A stretch of 64,000 nt of DNA from Holophagales bacterium (GTDB lineage: Bacteria; Acidobacteriota; Thermoanaerobaculia; UBA5066), in assembly GCA_016714815.1 (NCBI GenBank), contig JADKBZ010000031.1:62001-126000 (forward strand), written 5' to 3'. Below, in pieces: positions 33,976-42,939 of the stretch. The translations under genes and the position numbers were made by a program. The notes beneath the pieces were generated by a model that saw only the letters and a program-made list of their open reading frames with translations, did not search any database and was not told where the DNA came from. Position 1 is the stretch's first letter, and each line of letters opens with the position of its first letter.

Positions 33976-34113
33976 GACCGCCGCTCATCGGCGACTCACC
34001 GTGAGGAGAGGGTAGTGAAAGGTAGACCTCCACGTCCGGTTTTGATCCGGCCGTCGGGCATGGACGACTCGCTGCCCTTGCCCACTCCCGGCCCTAGAAA
34101 GGCATAAGCGAAG

Positions 34114-34767
34114 ATGGCACAGCTCTTTCCGAAGAGCGCGAACTACCTCGCGCCGGCTTCGATCGCCGCCCTCGTTCTCGTCGCGGGTGGCGCCGTCGGT
34201 TCGCTTCTCGCGCTCGACTACGCCGGTTTCAACCAGCGCCGGGGAGAAACCGTCGAGCAGACGGTCCCCTTCAGCCACGAGCACCACGTCGCGGGGCTCG
34301 GTATCGACTGCCGGTACTGTCACACCTCCGTCGAGAAGTCCGCCGTCGCCGGCATCCCTCCGACGTCCACCTGCTACAACTGCCACAAGATCGTCTGGAA
34401 CGAGGCCCCAATGCTCGAGCCGGTCCGGTCCAGCTACCGGACCGGGCAGCCGATCGAGTGGAACAAGGTCCACGACCTTCCCGACTTCGCCTACTTCAAC
34501 CACTCGATCCACGTCGCCAAGGGAATCGGGTGCGCCAGCTGCCACGGCCCCGTAGACCAGATGCGCCTGATGCGCTCGGCCGAGTCGCTCCAGATGCGCT
34601 GGTGCCTCGAGTGCCACAGGAACCCGGAGAAGTTCATCCGCCCGAAGGAAGAAGTCTTCAACATGAACTGGAAGGCGAAGGACCAGGAGACGCTCGGCCG
34701 AGCTCGTCGAAAGTACAAGGTACGTCCGCCCGCCGAGATCACGTCCTGTGGGACCTGCCACCGTTGA
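34114..34767 (+). CDS. actA: alternative complex III subunit A, pentaheme cytochrome c
   Basis: A 217-residue protein anchored by one N-terminal TM (PASIAALVLVAGGAVGSLLAL). Five CxxCH heme sites are present: CRYCH, CYNCH, CASCH, CLECH and CGTCH, the number known for ActA. Extra His residues (FSHEHH, FNHSIH) are the likely distal ligands. ActA passes electrons from the Fe-S/quinol module of the complex towards the periplasmic acceptor. It is the first gene of a roughly 12.5-kb operon that continues to the oxidase genes. The intergenic region before it (217 bases) must carry the main promoter. Confidence 0.95.
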   Translation: MAQLFPKSANYLAPASIAALVLVAGGAVGSLLALDYAGFNQRRGETVEQTVPFSHEHHVAGLGIDCRYCHTSVEKSAVAGIPPTSTCYNCHKIVWNEAPMLEPVRSSYRTGQPIEWNKVHDLPDFAYFNHSIHVAKGIGCASCHGPVDQMRLMRSAESLQMRWCLECHRNPEKFIRPKEEVFNMNWKAKDQETLGRARRKYKVRPPAEITSCGTCHR

Positions 34768-34795
34768 GCCGCCGGACTGAAGGAGCAGCGACCCG

Positions 34796-37700
34796 ATGAG
34801 CCTTCCGACCCTTCGTCCCGAGCCCGCGGAAGGACTCCCGGCCGGGCCCGCCCGCTTCCCCCTCGACCTCGCCGAGATCCGCGAGCGCCTCCGGACCCGG
34901 CAGGGGACCGGCCTTCTGGCGCGGAATCGAAGAGCTCGCCGACGACGCGCGTTTCCGGCAGTTCCTCGCCACGGAGTACCCGAGGCACGCCTCCGACTGG
35001 GACGAGAGCCTCGATCAGGGCTTCTCCCGCCGGCGGTTCCTCGAGCTCGGCATGGCCTCGATGGCCCTGGCCGGCATGACCGCCTGCACTCGCCAGCCCG
35101 TCGAGAAGATCGTCCCGTACGTGAAGCAGCCGGAAGAGCTCGTCCCGGGAGTTCCGCTCTTCTTCGCCACCGCGATGACGGTCGGAGGCTTCGCCCAGCC
35201 CCTCCTCGCCGAGAGTCACGAAGGGCGCCCCACGAAGGTCGAGGGGAACCCCGAGCATCCGGCAAGTCTCGGGGGGGCCACGGCCGTCGCCCAGGCTTCC
35301 GTTCTCGGCCTCTACGACCCGGACCGCCTCAAGGTCCCGACGAAGCTCGGAATCCTCGACACCTGGCCCCGGCTCGTCACCGAGCTGCAGGCGGCCGGGA
35401 AGGCCCAGAAGCAGATCGAAGGCGCCGGCCTCCGGATCCTGACCGGGACGGTCACCTCCCCGACCCTCGCCGCGCAGATGAAGGCGCTCCTCGCCGCCTT
35501 CCCGAAGGCGAAGTGGCACCAGTGGGAGTCCGCCGGACGCGATTCGGTCCGGGCCGGCTCCCGTCTCGCCTTCGGCCAGAACGCCGAAACGCGGTACGAC
35601 CTCGCCGCCGCCGACGTCATCGTTTCCCTCGATTCCGACTTCCTTTCCTCCGGTCCCGACTCCGTCCGGAACGCCAGGGCCTTCTCGGCCCGGCGGCGCC
35701 TCTCGGGCGGGTCGAAGGGAATGTCCCGCTTCTACGCGGTCGAGGTGTCGCCGTCTCCGACGGGGACGCTCGCCGATCACCGCCTGCCGCTCCGGGCGAG
35801 CGCCCTCGCCGCCTTCGCCCAGGCGCTCGGGACGGAGGCGGGGGTCGCCGGATTCACGAAGCCGGCCGGCCTCGACGAGAGGGCGCTCAAGCTCGCCGCC
35901 AGCGCCGCGAAAGACCTGAAGGCCTCGGCCGGCCACTCCGTGGTCGTTGCGGGCGACTTCGCGCCGCCCGAGGTTCACGCCGCCGCCCACGCGATCAACG
36001 AGACGCTGGGTAACTTCGGGAAGACCGTCTTTCTGACCGATCCGGTCGAAGCGGCGCCGGTCGACCAGCTCGCCTCCCTCGGCGACCTCGTCGCGGACGT
36101 GAGGAATGGCGAGGTCCAGCTCCTCCTCATCCTCGGAGGAAATCCCGTCTACGACGCCCCGTCCGACCTCGCTTTCGGGGAAAGTCTCCTGAAAGCGGGC
36201 CTGCGCGTCCACCTCACCGGCTACCCCGACGAGACCTCGCGCTACTGCCAGTGGGCCGTCCCGATGGCCCACTACCTCGAAGCCTGGAGCGACGTCCGCT
36301 CCCTCGACGGCACCGCCGCGATCGTCCAGCCCCTCGTCGAGCCTCTCTACGAGGGGAAGTCTCCTCACGAGCTCCTCTCGGTTCTCCTCGACGAGTCTCC
36401 CCGCAAAGGCTACGACGTCGTCAAGGAGGGCTGGAAAGCGGCCCGGCCGGCCGAGGCCGACTTCGAGGCGTTCTGGAGAAAGTCGCTTCACGACGGCGTC
36501 GTTTCCGGCACCGCCTTCGCGCCGAAGGTGCTCCCGGTGCGCGTCGCGGAAGTCGCAGGGCCCTGGCCGCCGCCGCGGCGAGCGGCCGCCCGCCTCCGAC
36601 CTCGAGGCCGTCTTCCGGCCCGACCCGTCGCTCCTCGACGGCCGCTTCGCCAACAACGGCTGGCTCCAGGAGCTCCCGAAGCCCCTCAGCAAGCTGACGT
36701 GGGACAACGCGGCCATCGTCTCCCCCGCCACCGCGCAGAAGCTCGGCCTCCAGAGCGAGGACGTCGTCAAGGTCACGGCGAACGGGAAGAGCGTCGAGCT
36801 CCCCGTCCTGATCCAGCCGGGCCAGGCCGCGGGGGTCGTCACGCTTCCCCTCGGCTTCGGACGCACGCACGCCGGGCGCGTCGGCAACGGCGTCGGCGTC
36901 GACGTGACGCCGCTCCGGACGTCCGCCGCGGCGTGGACCACCGCCGTCCAGGTCGCGAAGACGGGCGCACGCTCCCCGCTCGCGCACACGCAGCAGCACT
37001 TCCGGCTGGAGGGGCGCGAGATCGTCCGGGTGATGTCGCTCCCCGAGTACCTGAAGGACCCCGCCAGGGCGAAGGGGCACGGCCTCCCGCCGAAGGACGC
37101 CTCCCTCTTCCAGCCGGGCTGGGAATACAAGGAAAACGCCTGGGGGCTCTCCGTCGACCTCGGCTCCTGCTTCGGCTGCAACGCCTGCGTCGTCGCCTGC
37201 CAGTCGGAGAACAACATCCCCGTCGTCGGCAAGGAGCAGGTCGGGAAGAACCGCGAGATGCACTGGATCCGCGTCGACCAGTACTACGAAGGGACCGACC
37301 TCGAGAACCCCGAGATCCACCATCAGCCGCTCATGTGCCAGCACTGCGAGATGGCCCCCTGCGAGGTCGTCTGCCCCGTGGCCGCGACGGTCCACGGCGC
37401 CGAGGGGCTGAACGAGATGGCCTACAACCGCTGCGTCGGCACCCGCTACTGCTCGAACAACTGCCCCTACCACGTCCGGCGCTTCAACTTCCTCGAGTAC
37501 AACGGAGAGAGGGAGCAGGAGCCGGTCCTGAAGATGCTCGCGAACCCGGACGTCACCGTCCGGTCCCGCGGCGTCATGGAAAAGTGCACCTTCTGTATCC
37601 AGCGGATCAACCGGGCCCGGATCGTGGCGGAACGCGAGGGTCGCGCCATCCGCGACGGCGAGATCCGCACCGCCTGCCAGCAGACCTGCCCGGCCGACGC

Positions 37701-37857
37701 CATCGTCTTCGGGAACATCAACGACCCCGGGGCGAACGTCTCGAAGCTCCGGAGCGAGCCCCGCACCTACTGGCTCCTCGAGGAGCTGAACACGCGGCCC
37801 CGGACGACCTACCTGGCCAAGGTGACGAACCCGAACCCGGACGTGGAGGCCGGCTGA
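34796..37857 (+). CDS. actB: alternative complex III subunit B (molybdopterin-like plus Fe-S), two frame breaks
   Basis: About 1020 residues when repaired. After ATG 34796 the frame changes near the four G at 34903-34906: removing one G gives LRTRQGPAFWRGIEELADD and the family continues. A twin-arginine signal follows (SRRRFLELGMASMALAGM). The molybdopterin-oxidoreductase-like domain, which binds no cofactor in known ActB, runs to about 36550. A second shift lies between 36555 and 36600. The C-terminal part has four Fe-S motifs: CFGCNACVVACQ, CQHCEMAPCEVVCP, CVGTRYCSNNCP and CTFCIQRINR with ACQQTCP. Homopolymer indels in the assembly explain the breaks better than loss, since all neighbouring subunits are intact. 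Confidence 0.88.
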
Positions 37858-37858
37858 C

Positions 37859-39259
37859 ATGTCGTCCACCACCAACGACGTGCGCGTCACCGACCCGATC
37901 GCCCAGCCGCCCGTCCTGGCTCCCGGTCACACCCCGGGGAGCGTCACGGAGCGGATCTCCGAGATGGTCCACACGAAGCTGACGAAGACGCCGAAGTGGT
38001 GGCTTCTCGGCCTCGCCGTCGGCTTCGGACTCCTCAACCTCTTCCTCCTCGCCGTCACGAACCTCTTCATGACCGGCATCGGCATCTGGGGGAACAACGT
38101 CCCCGTCGGCTGGGGCTGGGACATCGTCTGCTTCGTCTGGTGGATCGGCATCGGCCACGCCGGGACGCTGATCTCCGCCATCCTCCTCCTCCTGCGCCAG
38201 AGCTGGCGCAACTCGATCAACCGGTTCGCCGAGGCGATGACCGTCTTCGCCGTCGCCTGCGCCGGGATGTACCCGATCCTCCACCTCGGCCGCCCGTGGC
38301 TCCCCTACTGGCTCCTGCCGCTCCCGGGGACGCTCAACATGTGGCCGAACTTCCGCAGCCCCCTCATCTGGGACGTCTTCGCCGTCTCCACCTACGCCAC
38401 GATATCGATCGTCTTCTGGTTCGTCGGCATGCTGCCGGACCTGGCCACCCTTCGCGACCACGCGAAGTCGAAGGTGGCCCGGTTCGCCTACGGGATGGCC
38501 GCGCTCGGCTGGCGGAACTCCGCGCGCCACTGGGCCAACTACGAGGTCGCCTCGCTTCTCCTGGCCGGGCTCTCGACGCCGCTCGTCCTCTCGGTCCACT
38601 CCATCGTGTCTTTCGACTTCTCCGTCGGCATCGTCCCGGGCTGGCACACGACGGTCTTCCCCCCCTACTTCGTCGCGGGCGCCGTCTTCGCGGGCTTCGC
38701 GATGGTCCTCACGCTCGTCCTGCCCCTCAGGCCCCTCTTCAAGCTTCACGACTTCATCACCGAACGCCACCTGCAGAACATGGCGAAGGTGATGCTGACC
38801 ACTGGTCTCATCGTCGCCTACGGCTACGTCCTCGAGATCTGGGCCGCCTTCTACAGCGGCAACGAGTTCGAGATCTTCATGGTCCTGAACCGCTTCACCG
38901 GGCCGTACGCCGTCCAGTACTGGCTCCTGATCCTCTGCAACATCCTCGTCCCGCAGCTCCTCTGGTTCCGGCAGGTGCGGTCGAACGTCTGGGCGCTCTG
39001 GGTCATCGCGATGTTCATCAACGTCGGGATGTGGCTCGAGCGGTTCGTCATCATCGTCGTCAGCCTTTCCCGCGACTACATCCCGTCGAACTGGGCCATG
39101 TACCACGGCACGAAGTGGGACATGGCGGTCTTCGCAGGGACGATCGGCCTCTTCCTGACGCTCCTCCTCCTCTTCATCCGGTTCCTCCCCGCGCTGAACA
39201 TGTTCGAGATGCGCGTCCTGACGCCCGAGGCGACGAAGGCGCACGGAGAGGAGAAGTAA
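37859..39259 (+). CDS. actC: alternative complex III subunit C, NrfD-like quinol-binding
   Basis: A 466-residue membrane protein with about ten TMs and the NrfD/PsrC pattern (GHAGTLISAILLLLRQSWRNSINRFAEAM, FAGFAMVLTLVLPLRPLF, YVLEIWAAFYSGNEFEIF). It carries the quinol site and, as proposed for the complex, a proton path. It starts one base after the actB stop. Length and neighbours match ActC. Confidence 0.95.
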   Translation: MSSTTNDVRVTDPIAQPPVLAPGHTPGSVTERISEMVHTKLTKTPKWWLLGLAVGFGLLNLFLLAVTNLFMTGIGIWGNNVPVGWGWDIVCFVWWIGIGHAGTLISAILLLLRQSWRNSINRFAEAMTVFAVACAGMYPILHLGRPWLPYWLLPLPGTLNMWPNFRSPLIWDVFAVSTYATISIVFWFVGMLPDLATLRDHAKSKVARFAYGMAALGWRNSARHWANYEVASLLLAGLSTPLVLSVHSIVSFDFSVGIVPGWHTTVFPPYFVAGAVFAGFAMVLTLVLPLRPLFKLHDFITERHLQNMAKVMLTTGLIVAYGYVLEIWAAFYSGNEFEIFMVLNRFTGPYAVQYWLLILCNILVPQLLWFRQVRSNVWALWVIAMFINVGMWLERFVIIVVSLSRDYIPSNWAMYHGTKWDMAVFAGTIGLFLTLLLLFIRFLPALNMFEMRVLTPEATKAHGEEK

Positions 39260-39263
39260 CGCG

Positions 39264-39815
39264 ATGCACGGCCCGCAGACGGAACCTCTCCTCCACGGCG
39301 TCATGGCCGAGTTCCGGACCCCCGAAGAGCTCCTCGAAGCGATCGGGGCCGCGAAGGCCGCGGGCTTCACGAAGCTCGACGCCTACACCCCCTACCCGAT
39401 CGAGAAGGTCCTCGACGCCCTCGACCTGCACCACTCGAAGCTCCCGCTCCTCGTCCTCGGGGCCTCCATCGTCGGCGCCGTGGGAGTCTTCGGTTTCGCG
39501 TACTGGGCGAGCGCTATCGACTACCCGCTGAACATCGGCGGCCGGCCGCTGAACTCCTGGCCGGCCTTCATCCCGGCGACGTTCGAGGGAGCCATCTTCC
39601 ACGGCGGCCTCGCGGCGGCGCTCGGCATGCTCCTTCTCAACGGCCTTCCGAGGCCCCACCACCCGGTCTTCAACGTGCCGCGCTTCGTCGATCACGCCTC
39701 CAAGGACGGCTACTTTCTCGTCGTCGAATCCGACGACCCGAGGTTCGACGCCCCGTCGGTGAAGCGCTTCCTCGAGAGCCTCGCACCCGTGGAGGTCAAC
39801 GAAGTTGAAAACTAG
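39264..39815 (+). CDS. actD: alternative complex III subunit D (DUF3341)
   Basis: A 183-residue protein with two TMs (about 55-75 and 100-122). The DUF3341 pattern is visible: MAEFRTPEELLEAIGAAKAAGFTKLDAYTPYPIEKV at the cytoplasmic N-terminus, SWPAFIPATFEGAIF between the TMs, and DGYFLVVESDDPRFD at the end. It is a structural subunit of the complex. It lies 4 bases after actC. Confidence 0.95.
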   Translation: MHGPQTEPLLHGVMAEFRTPEELLEAIGAAKAAGFTKLDAYTPYPIEKVLDALDLHHSKLPLLVLGASIVGAVGVFGFAYWASAIDYPLNIGGRPLNSWPAFIPATFEGAIFHGGLAAALGMLLLNGLPRPHHPVFNVPRFVDHASKDGYFLVVESDDPRFDAPSVKRFLESLAPVEVNEVEN

Positions 39816-39875
39816 AATGAACGCGGGGTTTCGCGGCCCCCCCGCGCCCCCCACCGGGGCAGGAGCGCCCTCGTC

Positions 39876-40478
39876 GTGGGGCTGGCCTTCGCCGCCCTCG
39901 CAGGCGCCGGGTGCCGGCAGGGGATGTACAACCAGGCGAAGAAACGCCCCCTTGCCGGGAGCGAGTTCTATCGTGACGGTCTCGCCTCGCGGATCCCTCC
40001 CGCCGGAACGATCGCGCGCGGCTGGCTGCGCGAGGACCCCGTCCTCAACACCGGCATCGGGCCCGACGGAAAGTTCGTCTCCGGGCTCCCGGCTTCCGTC
40101 CCCTTCGACAAGGCCCTGCTCTCCCGCGGCCAGCAGCGGTTCAACGTCTTCTGCTCCCCCTGCCACGGTCGCCAGGGGAACGGCCAGGGGATGATCGTCC
40201 AGCGCGGCTTCAAGCAGCCCCCCTCCTACCACATCGACCGGCTCCGGTCGCAGCCCCTCGGCTACTTCTTCGACGTCATGACGAACGGCTTCGGGCAGAT
40301 GTCGAGCTACGCGAGCCAGGTTCCCGTCGCCGACAGGTGGGCGATTGCGGCCTACGTCCGGACGCTCCAGTTCTCCCGCAACGCCCCCGTCACCACCCTC
40401 GCCGACGCCGACCGGCAGGCGCTCGAGAAATCCGCCGCCGCCCCCGCGGCCGTGCCGGCTTCGGAGGCCCACCCGTGA
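39876..40478 (+). CDS. actE: alternative complex III subunit E, monoheme cytochrome c lipoprotein
   Basis: As read, 200 residues from GTG 39876, with a lipobox in LAGAGC and one heme site CSPCH. Typical ActE blocks are RPLAGSEFYRDGLASRIPPAGTIARG, RGQQRFNVFCSPCHGRQGNGQG and TNGFGQMSSYASQVPVADRW, with the axial Met. The GTG start gives a signal peptide with no positive charge. An ATG at 39817 in another frame, two bases after the actD stop, would give a proper basic n-region if the C-rich stretch at 39837-39850 were one base longer. I suspect a further indel there and a true start at 39817. Confidence 0.88.
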   Translation: MGLAFAALAGAGCRQGMYNQAKKRPLAGSEFYRDGLASRIPPAGTIARGWLREDPVLNTGIGPDGKFVSGLPASVPFDKALLSRGQQRFNVFCSPCHGRQGNGQGMIVQRGFKQPPSYHIDRLRSQPLGYFFDVMTNGFGQMSSYASQVPVADRWAIAAYVRTLQFSRNAPVTTLADADRQALEKSAAAPAAVPASEAHP

Positions 40479-41668
40479 ACTCTGGCTCGAATGGCGGCTC
40501 GTACCTGGCTCCCGAGAGCGTCGGGAAGATCGGCCGGATCGGACTCGTCGCCGGCATCGCCGGCCTCGTCCTCCTGGCGGCCGGATTCGCGACGAACAGG
40601 GACCAGTTCTTCCGGTCGTACCTCACCGGCTACATGTGGATGCTGGGCCTGTCGGCGGGCGCCCTCGGCGTCCTCCTGCTCCACCACGTCACGCGCGGCG
40701 CCTGGGGCGTCATGATCCGCCGGATCCTCGAGGCCGCGGCGAGCCCCCGGACGCTCGGTTTCGCGGCCGTGGCGTTCCTTCCGATCGCCCTCGGCACGCA
40801 CTCCCTCTACGAGTGGACGCACGGAGAGGTCGTCGCGGCCGACGCGATCCTCACGCACAAGAAGCCCTGGCTGAACACCCCGGCGTTTCTGACCCGATCG
40901 GCGATCTACCTCGCCATCTGGATCGTCTTCGCCGCGGTCCTCGGCAGGCTCTCGGCGCGCCAGGACGAGACGGGCGACCGGCGCCTCGCCCTCTGGATGC
41001 AGCGCTGGGGCGCGGCCGGCCTCGTCGCGTATCTCCTCTCGATGACGTTCGCGGCGTTCGACTGGCTCATGTCGCTCACGCCGCACTGGTACTCCACGAT
41101 CTACGGCCTCTACGTGATCATCGGGCAGGCCGTCGCGGCGATGGCGCTCGTCGCGCTCGCGGCGCTCCTTCTCGGCGAGGGGCCCTCCCCCGCCGTGCCG
41201 TTCCAGCCGCGCCACCTGCACGACCTCGGCAAGCTCCTCTTCGCCTTCGTCTGCGTCTGGGCCTACTTCGGCTACTCGCAGTTCATCATCATCTGGTCGG
41301 GGAACCTCCCGGAAGAGACGACCTTCTACACCTCGCGGATGAACGGCGCCTGGAAAGCGACGACGATCGCCCTCGTCCTCCTTCACTACGCCCTTCCCTT
41401 CGCGCTCCTCCTCTCGCGCGACCGGAAGCGGAGCGCCCGGGCGCTCGCCCCGGTCGCCGTCCTCCTCCTTTTCGCACGCTGGCTGGACCTCCACTGGCTC
41501 ATCGCCCCTTCGTTCTCAGCCGATGCCTTCACGCTCCACTGGCTCGACCTCGCCGCACCGCTCGCGCTCGGCGGCTTCTGGCTCTTCCTCTTCACCCTCG
41601 GCCTGAAGGCGCGGCCGCTCCTCCCGGAGAACGAACCGTTCCTCAAGGAGGCGCTCGCCCATGAGTGA
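40475..41668 (+). CDS. actF: alternative complex III subunit F, NrfD-like membrane protein
   Basis: A 397-residue protein starting at GTG 40475, overlapping the actE stop as GTGA. It has about ten TMs. Typical blocks are FFRSYLTGYMWMLGLSAGALGVLLLHHVTRG, LYEWTH, FAAFDWLMSLTPHWYSTIYG, FGYSQFIIIWSGNLPEE and RWLDLHWLIAP. It is the second NrfD-type subunit of the complex, shorter than ActC. It overlaps the next gene by 8 bases. Confidence 0.93.
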   Translation: MNSGSNGGSYLAPESVGKIGRIGLVAGIAGLVLLAAGFATNRDQFFRSYLTGYMWMLGLSAGALGVLLLHHVTRGAWGVMIRRILEAAASPRTLGFAAVAFLPIALGTHSLYEWTHGEVVAADAILTHKKPWLNTPAFLTRSAIYLAIWIVFAAVLGRLSARQDETGDRRLALWMQRWGAAGLVAYLLSMTFAAFDWLMSLTPHWYSTIYGLYVIIGQAVAAMALVALAALLLGEGPSPAVPFQPRHLHDLGKLLFAFVCVWAYFGYSQFIIIWSGNLPEETTFYTSRMNGAWKATTIALVLLHYALPFALLLSRDRKRSARALAPVAVLLLFARWLDLHWLIAPSFSADAFTLHWLDLAAPLALGGFWLFLFTLGLKARPLLPENEPFLKEALAHE

Positions 41669-42107
41669 TCACGACCGCCCGCAGCACGAGCCGGCGGAGT
41701 TCGATTCCGAGATCCACGTCAAGGGGATCCTCGCCGCCCTCGTCGGCCTCGCCCTTCTCGTCGCCCTCTCCTTCGCGGCGATGTGGACCTTCAGCAAGGT
41801 CCTCAAGGCGCAGTCGATCTCGAAGGACCCGGCGCCCCTCCCGGTCGCCGAGGCGAACCAGCCCCGTCCCCGGCCCCGGGCCGCCCTGCAGGCGGACCCG
41901 ACGGCCGACATGCTGAAATTCGCGAAGGAAGAGGAGGCCGCCCTGACCTCGTACGCATGGGTCGACCGCGCCAATGGCGTCGCGCAGATCCCCGTGGACC
42001 GCGCCCTCGATCTCCTCGCCGAACGGGGCCTCCCGGTTCCGCCGCCGCTCCCGGCCGCAGCCGTGCCGGCCCCCTCCGTCCCCGGGACGGCCGCGGGGCC
42101 GAAGTGA
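41661..42107 (+). CDS. small single-TM protein of the respiratory operon
   Basis: A 148-residue protein with one TM near residues 25-47 (ILAALVGLALLVALSFAAMWTF) and a Pro/Ala-rich C-terminal part ending in GTAAGPK. A segment in the middle (DPTADMLKFAKEEEAALTSYAWVDRANGVAQIPVDRALDLLAERG) looks conserved in proteins next to ActF or Sco in other genomes, from memory, but I know of no assigned role. It overlaps actF (8 bases) and sco (GTGA) and must be made together with them; it could be an accessory subunit or assembly factor. Confidence 0.75.
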   Translation: MSDHDRPQHEPAEFDSEIHVKGILAALVGLALLVALSFAAMWTFSKVLKAQSISKDPAPLPVAEANQPRPRPRAALQADPTADMLKFAKEEEAALTSYAWVDRANGVAQIPVDRALDLLAERGLPVPPPLPAAAVPAPSVPGTAAGPK

Positions 42108-42937
42108 CCGCCGTGAGATCAGGCCTTCGCCTCGCCTCCGGCGCCCTCGCCATCGCTCTGTCCGCGCTTCCATTGGCCGCCCAGCCGATGATGCCGTCGC
42201 CCGCCCGCGAGGTCGGCTGGGAGCAGCACACGGGTGCGCAGCTCCCTCTCGACGCGACGTTCAGGGACGAGAACGGCAAACCCGTCCGCCTCGGCGACTA
42301 CTTCGGAAAGAAGCCGGTCATCCTCTCCCTTGCCTACTACAAGTGCCCGATGCTCTGCGGCATCGCCCTCGAGGGCCTCGCCCGGAGCCTGAAGGGCTTC
42401 ACCCTGACGCCGGGCGCCGACTTCGAGGTCGTCACCCTGAGCTTCAGCCCGGTCGAGCAGCCCCCTCTCGCCCGCGAGAAGAAGACGAACCTCGTCGACC
42501 TCTACGGCCGCAAGGCCGAGGGCGAGGCGGGCTGGCACTTCCTGACGGGCGACGAGACGCAGATCCGCCGCGTGACCGAGGCCGTCGGCTTCAAGTACCG
42601 CTGGGACGAGCTGCAGAAGCAGTACGCCCACGCGACGGGCGTCGTCCTCGTCACCCCCGAAGGGGTCCTGTCGCGCTACTTCTTCGGAGTCGAATACGCG
42701 CCGAAGGAGCTTCGCCTCGGCCTCTCGGAGGCTTCGGAAGGGAAGGTCGGCGGCGTTACCGCCCAGCTCCTCCTCCTCTGCTTCCAGTACAACCCGGCCC
42801 TCGGGAAATACACCGCAACCACCATGACCGTCCTCCGAATCGCGGGCGCCCTCCTCGTCTTCTCCTTCGGCGCCTTTCTCGCCGTGATGCTGCGCCGGGA
42901 ACGGCGCGGCCGGGCGCAGGCCGGAGCGAGCGCCTGA
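42104..42937 (+). CDS. Sco1/SenC-type copper chaperone for the oxidase
   Basis: A 277-residue protein starting at GTG 42104 (overlap GTGA; GTG 42113 is an alternative). It has a signal peptide (LRLASGALAIALSALPLAAQ), a thioredoxin-like fold with the copper-binding CxxxC in YYKCPMLCG and the conserved His in YAHATG, and a C-terminal TM (IAGALLVFSFGAFLAVML). Sco proteins deliver copper to the CuA site of subunit II, encoded next. The C-terminal anchor in place of an N-terminal one is a less common arrangement. Confidence 0.92.
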   Translation: MTAVRSGLRLASGALAIALSALPLAAQPMMPSPAREVGWEQHTGAQLPLDATFRDENGKPVRLGDYFGKKPVILSLAYYKCPMLCGIALEGLARSLKGFTLTPGADFEVVTLSFSPVEQPPLAREKKTNLVDLYGRKAEGEAGWHFLTGDETQIRRVTEAVGFKYRWDELQKQYAHATGVVLVTPEGVLSRYFFGVEYAPKELRLGLSEASEGKVGGVTAQLLLLCFQYNPALGKYTATTMTVLRIAGALLVFSFGAFLAVMLRRERRGRAQAGASA

Positions 42938-42939
42938 CG

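Noticed and set aside
34491..37232. 913-codon minus-strand frame
   Set aside because: Antisense to actA/actB, whose heme and Fe-S motifs are unambiguous.
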